A DNA stretch of 64,000 bases from JAICXG01 sp036494545 (GTDB taxonomy: Bacteria; Verrucomicrobiota; Verrucomicrobiia; Chthoniobacterales; UBA10450), in assembly GCA_036494545.1 (NCBI GenBank), contig DASXOB010000006.1, forward strand, positions 1-64,000, given 5' to 3'. The stretch's first letter is position 1, and each line of letters begins with the position of its first letter. The notes under the pieces were generated by a model. It was not told the origin of the DNA, made no database searches, and was given only the letters and a program-made list of their open reading frames with translations. Made by a program: the position numbers and the translations under genes. Of this stretch, positions 34,543-41,522 are shown piece after piece.

Positions 34543-34880
34543 TCGATCTCCTTCATTTTCAGCACGCTGGCCACTGCGGAGGCGAACGAAAGCCATTGCT
34601 CCTTTTCTGCATTCAATTCTTTGCGGCCTCTCTTGGTTAGCCGATAAAATTTGGCCGCACGCCCGGCGTCCGAGACGCCCCATTCGGCTTCGATCCAGCC
34701 TCGGCCTTCGAGACGATGCAGTGCCGGGTACAAAGAGCCTTGCTTAAGAGAGAGTCGGTCCTTGGATACGACCGCGATGCGCTTGGCAATGTCCCAGCCG
34801 TGCAGCGAAGCGCCGGAGAGAGTCCGCAGAATAAGAAGATCGAGAGTGCCCTGAAGCAACTCCTTACGTCCTTTATCCAT
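34539..34880 (-). CDS. PadR-family transcriptional regulator
   Basis: The 113-residue protein is a compact winged helix: KGRKELLQGTLDLLILRTL opens the HTH, GSLYPALHRLEGRGWIEAEW is the recognition helix and wing, and AKFYRLTKRGRKEL closes the wing before a dimerisation helix. PadR proteins repress adjacent transporter genes and release DNA on ligand binding. It is the first gene of a two-gene unit with the ADOP permease, with translational coupling by a 4-base overlap. A palindrome 44 bases upstream is a likely autoregulatory operator. Confidence 0.92.
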   Translation of the reverse strand: MDKGRKELLQGTLDLLILRTLSGASLHGWDIAKRIAVVSKDRLSLKQGSLYPALHRLEGRGWIEAEWGVSDAGRAAKFYRLTKRGRKELNAEKEQWLSFASAVASVLKMKEIE

Positions 34881-34923
34881 GCGGTTGATCTTAGTGTCGA
34901 CCTTCTACAAGAGCAACTTCTTT

Positions 34924-34940
34924 TTGTCGAAGCTCGACAA
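34924..34940. promoter_or_regulatory. Palindromic operator candidate upstream of padR
   Basis: TTGTCGA, a 3-base centre and TCGACAA form a perfect 7+7 inverted repeat 44 bases upstream of the PadR start. A related half site, GTGTCGAC, lies about 30 bases nearer to the gene. Placement fits autoregulation by PadR, which is inference. Confidence 0.5.
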
Positions 34941-35097
34941 CAACCCCCTTGTGGCACTCCTGTAGATCAGGAACGCAATTCATATCGCAATCCGAGAGGC
35001 GATTGACCACGCGGAACCCTTTTCGGCAGTTTGACGGCGGTTCGAAACGAATATAATAAGGCCCTCCCGGCCGCCTGGGCCGAGCCAGGGAGATTTA

Positions 35098-35171
35098 GCG
35101 CCCGTAGCTCAACTGGATAGAGCATCTGACTACGGATCAGAAGGTTTGAGGTTCGAATCCTCACGGGCGCG
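35098..35171 (+). tRNA. tRNA-Arg (ACG)
   Basis: A 74-base cloverleaf: acceptor GCGCCCG pairs with CGGGCGC (35164-35170), the D arm is GCTC/GAGC, the anticodon stem TCTGA/TCAGA encloses loop CTACGGA with anticodon ACG, and the T arm contains GGTTCGAATCC. CCA is not encoded. It sits at the left boundary of the accessory stretch. Confidence 0.95.
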
Positions 35172-35870
35172 CGGCTGATTATCAAGCACTTACAAAGCTT
35201 CTAGTAATAGAGCGAAAAATTTGTTTGCCACTGGCTTGCCACTTGATCGGCGAAAGCGGGCTCTTTTACTACTGATTGACTACATGAGAACAGGCTTCGA
35301 TGCCAACGAGCGGTCCTATTTTTTCAAGCATGGGCCGAGCTATGGTCAGCCACGAATAGCAGTCGGCACAAACAGGGCCGAGATTCGGATCGCCAAGAGT
35401 ACCCGCTCAGATTCGCAACAGCGGCACAATTGATAGCGTTCGTTTTTGGGGTGCATGGGAGGACAGGCTCACACTATCGCCAGATCGGCTGGCATCCAAG
35501 TCTATTTGCGCGCCCACCTAAGTTGGCTTTGCCTGCGCGTCCGCCGAATCGCGTAGCCGCAAGAACTTCGAATGTCGCAAATGGCCTTGCGAAGTGCGCT
35601 CGTTGAACGCGACTTCCCAAACGAGCTTGGATTTTAGCCAACGGACCGTTGCCATCTTCGCGCGGTCCATCCGGTGCGCTCCCCTTTTTTCTGGCAGATT
35701 GACGAAAGGACATTGGTTGATTTCGCGCCCCTCGATCGCTTGGTAAATCCTCTGGCCTGTCCCAGGCACAAAGCCGTTCTTTACCGATGCAACGAAGTAG
35801 GTTTCACGGCCCCGCTTCTCGCCTACAACCAACTCATCAACTCCATTCCTGCCGGGAATGTAGCCGCCTA
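35172..35870. other. About 700 bases with no confidently assigned gene
   Basis: Directly 3' of tRNA-Arg. A plus-strand frame at 35221-35433 (70 codons) and a minus-strand frame at 35518-35937 (139 codons, containing GGYIPGRNGVDELVVGEKRG) are open but match nothing I know. The minus frame could be the shifted C-terminus of the secreted protein that ends at 35871. The position next to a tRNA gene and the lack of clear genes fit a scar of past integration. Confidence 0.35.
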
Positions 35871-36329
35871 TTAGGAAATCGTCGCTCTGCTGAGTCTTCT
35901 GCTTTGCCACGTGCCGGGCGTTGCTCCAGGCCTGCATATGGAGTTGATACCGAACCTGCCTGGATACCCAACAAAAGTGCCCGACGATATGTTCTGACCG
36001 AAAGTTAGTTTGGAAACATAATAATAACCGTGGCGGTCATCTCCCCTGACGCCAGGCCTAGTGGCACTTAGATTGACAATTCCAAATCCCACAAGATTGC
36101 ACCCTTCGTATTTGCCATGCGAAAAGTAGAAGGAATCGCCTGGACGATCGAGCTGGAATACAACCTTGCCATCCCTTGGCCAGCCGAATGTTTTGTCCCG
36201 AATATTGAAATGATGGATTGCAGCTTCTGCGGAGTTAGCGCCAACGAGTACGGCAGCACCGGCTGCAGCGTAGGCGGCCCAGCGTGTGTTAGGGATTGAG
36301 GCTTTGTGGCGGATGGCTCTTGTTTTCAA
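35871..36329 (-). CDS. Small secreted protein of unknown function, possibly C-terminally frameshifted
   Basis: The protein starts at a probable TTG (36329) with KTRAIRHKASIPNTRWAAYA followed by a hydrophobic core and SAEAA, a signal peptide style common to small secreted proteins in this lineage. The frame is open further up to 36485, but that part looks non-coding. The mature part has IHHFNIRDKTFGWPRDG, a beta-rich stretch and a glycine-rich end. After GTFVGYPGRFGIN the sequence turns basic and stops, while another frame stays open to 35518, so a frameshift near 35900 is possible. No family is recognised. Confidence 0.45.
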   Translation of the reverse strand: MKTRAIRHKASIPNTRWAAYAAAGAAVLVGANSAEAAIHHFNIRDKTFGWPRDGKVVFQLDRPGDSFYFSHGKYEGCNLVGFGIVNLSATRPGVRGDDRHGYYYVSKLTFGQNISSGTFVGYPGRFGINSICRPGATPGTWQSRRLSRATIS

Positions 36330-36420
36330 GAGTTGATGTTTGGTTCCGTTCGATTCGTTTTCTGAGAAATTGCTTCTCCCATTTTCTCTTAGGCTGCCAG
36401 GAGTGGTTGAGACCTGTTCC

Positions 36421-39342
36421 TTAGGGCAGGGATTCGCCTTTGTGCGATCGGACCGTTTGCAGGTCCTGGTTATTGATTGTTCCATTGAGGGTTACGTCAT
36501 CGCGGAAGTTGGAGCTGTCGGTTTGCTGACCGCGAGCAAGACGAACACTGTCGATGTCATCGTCGCGGACCTTGCCATCGCCGTCCACGTCTCCCACCAA
36601 GATACCTACGCTGGCGGAGGCGGAGCCGAGGGTGTTGCCGACGCTATCGTGCACATTGGCTAATGTAACTGTGGCTGTCTGAGCGTTGCAGGCGGCGGCG
36701 TTAAGGCTTACCAGCAGGTTGTGGGAATTGGCGCGATCGACTGTGATGCTGCTAACTGTTCCACAGCTACTGCTTGCACTATCCGCGCCTGTCACTTCAT
36801 TGTTAAACGTATATACGATCGTGGTTTTCGTCAGACCGGTCCGGCATTCAATCCCAAGGTCGCCGGTGAGAGGCAGATTAATATCGAATGCTCCCTTGAT
36901 GCCGTGAGTCTTTCTTGATGCTGCGCTAACCAGCTGGAAATCGCTGCCGCCGCAGGGTTGCATAGCGTAGGTGCGAGAAACCTGCTGCGGTGGGGTCTCG
37001 CGGCAGAAATCCTGTGTGAAGAAACCGGCGTCACCGTCGCCTTGGACGCCTCCCACATACGGATTATCGTGTTGGATAGTGTCGAGCGCGCCATAGATCA
37101 CGTCAAACCGCTGGTTCATCGCCGGGTTCTCATATAGCCGGACCTCAAAATTCTGCCGCTTGCCGTTGTTGGCAAAAAGCACAGTGCGCCATTCGATATT
37201 GAAGATCCGATCGGGCGCATTACCACTGACCGAGGTGAAAATACCGCAGTTTCCTCCCGGGAAACCCGCGCAGCCGCTCAGACCGAAATCGGTGCGCATG
37301 TCTACCCATAAACCGAAGATGGTGAAGTCATACGGGCATTGATTGGGGGGCGCCGGGATGCAGGCTATCAGAACGCCAAAGGTTTCGTGCACGCCGCACA
37401 CGAAATCAAGGCGCCCATTAGAACTGACGTTCACACTTGTGTAAGTGTTCTCATATAGTGTGAATGGGAACGGCAGACTGATGAGAGTATCACCGTCATC
37501 GACGTGATTACCCGTATCAGTAGTGCCCGGCACGATCGTATCGGTTCCCGGGGTTATGACGTAATTACCGAGGAGGCACCCTCCTTCTACTGTGTAATCT
37601 CCCGAGAAGTCCACGTTACCATCGCATCCAAAAGCAGTGATCGCCCCGGCCCCAATGCTAGCCGTTGCGCTGCCTCCGAAATTGAAATGGACGGTGAAGC
37701 GGGCAGTCATGTTGCCGTCAATCACGCTAACTGCCGTTACCCTTCCGCCAGCATTTCCGGTCAAAGTCAGGTCGCTCGTCTGGACTGACGCTGGATCAAT
37801 AGCCTGGTTGAAGTTCACGTCATATTGATAGTCACCCGGCGCCGACGGTGAGAACGTCCCGCCAACGGGCGGATTAGTCGTGGTTACCTGTAGCGGCATT
37901 ACGGCGTAACAGAACGTGCACGTGAACTCAAATATGGGCATTCTGTCTGAAGCGCTTAAAATCGCCCCAGCTGGGATATGCATCGTCTGCACACCCTGTG
38001 TCACAACTGGCGAACTGTTGAAGTGGAAGGTCATTGAGATGTCGCCCGGCGAATAATCAACGGTGTTCGCCGGGATTCCGTTCACGGTGAAATCGCTGGC
38101 TTGGAGAGTTCCTGGCTTCACAGGCTCAGTCACGTTGACAATGAACTCTTTGGGCTGGGTAGATATCAGGCTGTTGCAAGCCGGGTCGGTGCTGGCCACG
38201 CTAAAGTCGGTTTTGTAGAGTTCAGCGCTCGCGAGTTGGTTGAAATCAGCGTCCTCTCCGCCTGCGGCGAGCACCTCGCCATTGGGCAGCAACGTCGCTG
38301 TGTGAGAGTCGCGTCCGGTGGCTAGGCTGCCGGTCTCCGTCCAAGTCCCGGTCGCCGGATCATAGAGTTCCGCGCTCGCGGAAACGTCGCAGCAGTAGAG
38401 AAATCCGCCTGCGGCGAGCACCTTGCCATTGGGCAGCAACGTCGCCGTGTGAAGATAGCGTCCGGTGGCTAGGCTGCCGGTCTCCGTCCAAGTCCCAGTC
38501 GCCGGATCATAGAGTTCTGCGCTCGCGAGACTTTCGCCCCTGTAACCGCCAGCGACGAGCACCTTGCCATTGGGCAGCAACGTCGCCGTGTGGTTCTCGC
38601 GTCCGGTGGCCAGGCTGCCGGTCTCCGTCCAAATCCCAGTCGCCGGATCATAGAGTTCCGCGCTCGCGAGAAGGCCGGTCTGGAAGTTTTCACCGCCAGC
38701 AACGAGGACCTTGCCGTTGGCCAGTAATGTCGCTGTGTGAATATAGCGTCCGGTGGCGAGGCTGCCGGTCTCCGTCCAAGTCCCGCTCGCCGGATCATAA
38801 ATTTCGGCGGTCGCGGTGAATAAGGTGCCGTTCCCGAGACCGCCAACGACGAGCACCTTGCCGTCAGGCAATAACGTCGCCGCGTGCTCGAAGCGAGCAT
38901 AAGTGAGCATACCGGTGACGGCCCAAGTTTCGCTCGCCGGGTCATAGAGTTCCGCGCTCGTGAGAGCGTTGAAGCTGTTATCTTGTCCTCCTGCGACGAG
39001 CACCTGGCCGTTGGCAAGCAATGTCATTGTGTGCCTATAGCGTCCGGTGGCAAGGCTGCCGGTAGGCGTCCAAGTTCCGCTTGCCGGGTCGTAGAGTTCC
39101 GCGCTCGCTAGGGCGCGGAAACCATCTGCTGCGACAAGGACCTTGCCGTTAGGCAGCAAGACCGCTGTATGACCGGAGCGTCCGGTGACAAGGCTGCCGG
39201 TTTCTGTCCAGGCCCCAGTCTGACCCGCGCACGGATGTATCAGCGCGAGTCCCGCACCCACTAAAAGCAGCGGGAATGCGATTCGCAGCCTAACGATTAA
39301 AGGGCGAACACCCTTTATGCCACGTGACGGTGGTGTTTTCAT
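36421..39342 (-). CDS. Secreted Kelch-repeat protein with Ig-like and dockerin-like domains
   Basis: The 973-residue protein starts at ATG 39342 with a long signal region (VRLRIAFPLLLVGAGLALIH, cleavage near CAGQ). Seven Kelch-type propeller repeats follow (about 45-385: TGSLATGRYLHTATLLPNG, KVLVAGG, ASAELYDPATGTWTET). Two Ig-like SbsA-type domains come next (TQPKEFIVNVTEPVKPGTL, DYQYDVNFNQAIDPASVQ), then a nidogen-like beta region (YTSVNVSSNGRLDF, YDFTIFGLWVDMRTDF), another Ig-like unit and a dockerin-like end (GDVDGDGKVRDDDIDSVRLA). It is probably a surface or secreted adhesion/recognition protein. It stands alone, with accessory DNA on both sides. Confidence 0.8.
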   Translation of the reverse strand: MKTPPSRGIKGVRPLIVRLRIAFPLLLVGAGLALIHPCAGQTGAWTETGSLVTGRSGHTAVLLPNGKVLVAADGFRALASAELYDPASGTWTPTGSLATGRYRHTMTLLANGQVLVAGGQDNSFNALTSAELYDPASETWAVTGMLTYARFEHAATLLPDGKVLVVGGLGNGTLFTATAEIYDPASGTWTETGSLATGRYIHTATLLANGKVLVAGGENFQTGLLASAELYDPATGIWTETGSLATGRENHTATLLPNGKVLVAGGYRGESLASAELYDPATGTWTETGSLATGRYLHTATLLPNGKVLAAGGFLYCCDVSASAELYDPATGTWTETGSLATGRDSHTATLLPNGEVLAAGGEDADFNQLASAELYKTDFSVASTDPACNSLISTQPKEFIVNVTEPVKPGTLQASDFTVNGIPANTVDYSPGDISMTFHFNSSPVVTQGVQTMHIPAGAILSASDRMPIFEFTCTFCYAVMPLQVTTTNPPVGGTFSPSAPGDYQYDVNFNQAIDPASVQTSDLTLTGNAGGRVTAVSVIDGNMTARFTVHFNFGGSATASIGAGAITAFGCDGNVDFSGDYTVEGGCLLGNYVITPGTDTIVPGTTDTGNHVDDGDTLISLPFPFTLYENTYTSVNVSSNGRLDFVCGVHETFGVLIACIPAPPNQCPYDFTIFGLWVDMRTDFGLSGCAGFPGGNCGIFTSVSGNAPDRIFNIEWRTVLFANNGKRQNFEVRLYENPAMNQRFDVIYGALDTIQHDNPYVGGVQGDGDAGFFTQDFCRETPPQQVSRTYAMQPCGGSDFQLVSAASRKTHGIKGAFDINLPLTGDLGIECRTGLTKTTIVYTFNNEVTGADSASSSCGTVSSITVDRANSHNLLVSLNAAACNAQTATVTLANVHDSVGNTLGSASASVGILVGDVDGDGKVRDDDIDSVRLARGQQTDSSNFRDDVTLNGTINNQDLQTVRSHKGESLP
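38205..39215 (-). repeat. Seven tandem Kelch repeats, about 147 bases each at DNA level
   Basis: Blocks such as CATAGAGTTCCGCGCTCGCG recur at about 38361, 38509, 38650, 38942 and 39091 with roughly 147-base spacing. They are accompanied by near-identical stretches containing TTGCCATTGGGCAGCAACGT. The conservation at synonymous sites points to recent duplication or conversion. Confidence 0.8.
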
Positions 39343-39665
39343 GATGGAGACCTCCAATTCAACCGGAGCCTCTCTCGACAAAGCCGGCTCGATCCGCCGC
39401 TGCGAAGCGGGTCGGGATACCAAGCGGGACTAGGGTGTAGGGCGATCAAGCGGTCGCCAGCGGCGCCATGTCAACACAAAACGTTGCAATCGCGGCGATT
39501 AGATGAGCTTGGATCGGCGAGCAAACACGTTCGGCGGCTCAGTTGATGGCCGCGCTGAGTGCGCGACAGCGTTGGAATGAGCAGAATTGTCGAAATTCGC
39601 TTCTCTAAAAAGTTCGGCGGGTTCCTGGGGTGCTTATGAATGCAAATCCCAACAGCACGAGACGA
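39343..39665. other. Intergenic region, no gene seen
   Basis: About 320 bases upstream of the Kelch gene and downstream of the decayed methylase. It should include the Kelch gene promoter. I find no credible frame, RNA or terminator. Confidence 0.35.
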
Positions 39666-40354
39666 CTAAATGCGTTTCAACCCTACTACTGGCTCCCTAC
39701 CCAATAATTCTCTGATTGGTCCGATTTTGCCAATTCCCGACGCTTCGCTCCATATGGCATCGATTCGGGCTCTAGTTGAATCGCCCGCCATCTGAGCAAA
39801 CGGCAATAGTTCATGTGCCGACACTTCGTCAAACTCCCTCGCCAGAAAATCGAGTTGGTTCGCGCCTAATGCGTCCAGATCGATTACTGGAAGCGCTTTC
39901 AAGATAGGCTTCTTGAAGCTAATCCACGCTCCGCGGGTTTCGAGGCGAGTTGCAACCATTGATGTCAGTCCTAGCGTGCAATTTAGCCATAACACCAACG
40001 CCTTTGAACGCCTCACGTTATGCTTGTTGAGTCTGATGGCCACCAAACGTTTGCCAATGCGTCTCCCTCCAATAGAACGGACATTACCGATTGTGTTACC
40101 ATCCAAATGCGCTCTGTGATCATTACGTCACTCGCCAATGGCCACAACAAATAAACATCTCGCAGATTGCGACCCTCCTTCGCCTGCACAAGTGGTTGCG
40201 AATATCCGTTCGAATTCATTGCTAGCGTCCGATTTTCATCCGCGTCGCGGCCCCACAAGACAGGATATGCAGTAGCCGACTTTGTGAACTTAAACCCATC
40301 GTGAATATCACGCCTATCCGGACCTAGCACGCCAAGACTTCCTAGGGTAGTCAA
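39666..40354 (-). pseudogene. C-terminal remnant of an N6-adenine DNA methylase-like protein, frameshifted
   Basis: Two overlapping frames join into one protein tail. The first runs GSLGVLGPDRRDIHDGF, VLWGRDADENRTLA, VYLLWPLASDVMITERIWM to ALANVWWP; the second resumes IRLNKHNVRRSKALVLWLN, TRLETRGAWISFKKPILKAL, FDEVSAHELLPFAQMA and ends GREPVVGLKRI. One base is missing near 40035-40040. The patterns WLN-TLG, RGAWxxFKKPxLxALPV and ELLPFxxMA are what I know from the C-terminal target-recognition part of large stand-alone DNA methylases in restriction or phage-defence loci. The catalytic N-terminus is gone. It is a relic, the second restriction-type relic in the window. Confidence 0.65.
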
Positions 40355-40657
40355 AGCGCAACACGGCCATAGCCATTACAACGGCGATTCTGGAAAACGC
40401 CTTCATTTTACGATCGGGCAGCAGGCGAAGTTTCTTAGCAAGCTTAAAATGTGTTGAACGATTCGCGAAACCAATTGCGGCTGTATCCTGGCACAAAAGT
40501 GGATTACGTGCTTGACCGGAATTCGGAGTTTTTCCTCTAATCGCTTTTCTCCGAACATGCTACGAAACCACTCGGGAACAGCGCACACCGAGCCACGCGC
40601 CTATTTTGGCAGCGAGGCGTTGATTACAGTGTGGCATCAACACCAACGCATCAATCC
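40355..40657. other. Region between methylase relic and sigma-like gene
   Basis: About 300 bases separating divergent units. Short frames on the minus strand do not continue the methylase. It should contain the promoter of the sigma-like gene; no convincing -35/-10 pair was picked out. Confidence 0.3.
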
Positions 40658-41290
40658 ATGAGTCTCTCAGTACCGGAACGACATGCTGTGGCAAACAACT
40701 CTAGCCCGGAAAAGGGTATCGCAGACGAAGCCATTCGTCGCGCTTTCGCCAAAGCGAGCTCATGGCGGACGCCGCCTCATTGGTCAAGATGCGACTGGCT
40801 TGACGAGGTGTATGCGATTCTTCAGTCCGGCGCAGCTTGCGCTGGTTTGCAGTTTGATGAAGAGCGCGGCGTGCCACTCAGGGCTTACATTTATCTCCGT
40901 GCTGTTGCTGCAGCGTGGACCAGGTATCGCCAGGAATGGTCCTACTATCTGCATTGTGTGATGAAATCGAACGATGCTCTCGAGATCAGTGACATTCCAC
41001 GACGGCAATCGGAGCAGTCCGAAACGACCAGTCAGCTTCTTTCGCATGCCTTGTATCAGCTGACCGAGGAAGATCGATTGCTCGTCCACCGGCTGTTTTG
41101 GGATGGTGCACAGCAATGCCGCGTCGCAGCAAGCTTGCAAATTTCGCAGCAATGCGTAAGCAAGCGAAAATCGCGGATTCTGCGACAGCTTCGTCGACTG
41201 CTAGCATCCGGGCTACTTCCGAACCTGCTTACGTTTGGTTGGGCCCTGCTTGACGGCCTCGATCTTCTTCCGGTCATCGATTTCCTGTAG
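40658..41290 (+). CDS. Sigma-70-like (ECF-type) regulatory protein
   Basis: The 210-residue protein has an N-terminal helical region with RAYIYLRAVAAAWTRYRQEW (position of sigma region 2) and a C-terminal helix-turn-helix: LTEEDRLLVHRLFWDGAQQC then RVAASLQISQQCVSKRKSRI (region 4 pattern). It ends with a hydrophobic segment (LLPNLLTFGWALLDGLDLL). Region 2 is weakly conserved, so it may be a divergent sigma factor or an HTH regulator. GTG at 40631 is an alternative start. It precedes the five-gene cassette on the same strand by about 230 bases and is the obvious candidate for its regulator, by position only. Confidence 0.6.
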   Translation: MSLSVPERHAVANNSSPEKGIADEAIRRAFAKASSWRTPPHWSRCDWLDEVYAILQSGAACAGLQFDEERGVPLRAYIYLRAVAAAWTRYRQEWSYYLHCVMKSNDALEISDIPRRQSEQSETTSQLLSHALYQLTEEDRLLVHRLFWDGAQQCRVAASLQISQQCVSKRKSRILRQLRRLLASGLLPNLLTFGWALLDGLDLLPVIDFL

Positions 41291-41522
41291 TAGAAATCAG
41301 CGAACCTGCATCCTCTAGAGTAACCGATCGAATAGCTGATCGGCTTTCCTCAGGTGATGATAGCCCATTTCGTTCGCAGCATAGATTCCTTCCGAGACGA
41401 ACCGTTCTGTCAGCGTAAAGGTGATCATCAGGAAGCCTGCTCTCTCAATTTGTTTCCATTTGTAGTGCCGATGGTGAATTCTGAGCGCGGCCGCAGCGAT
41501 GAAACGTATGGAGCGTGGCCTC

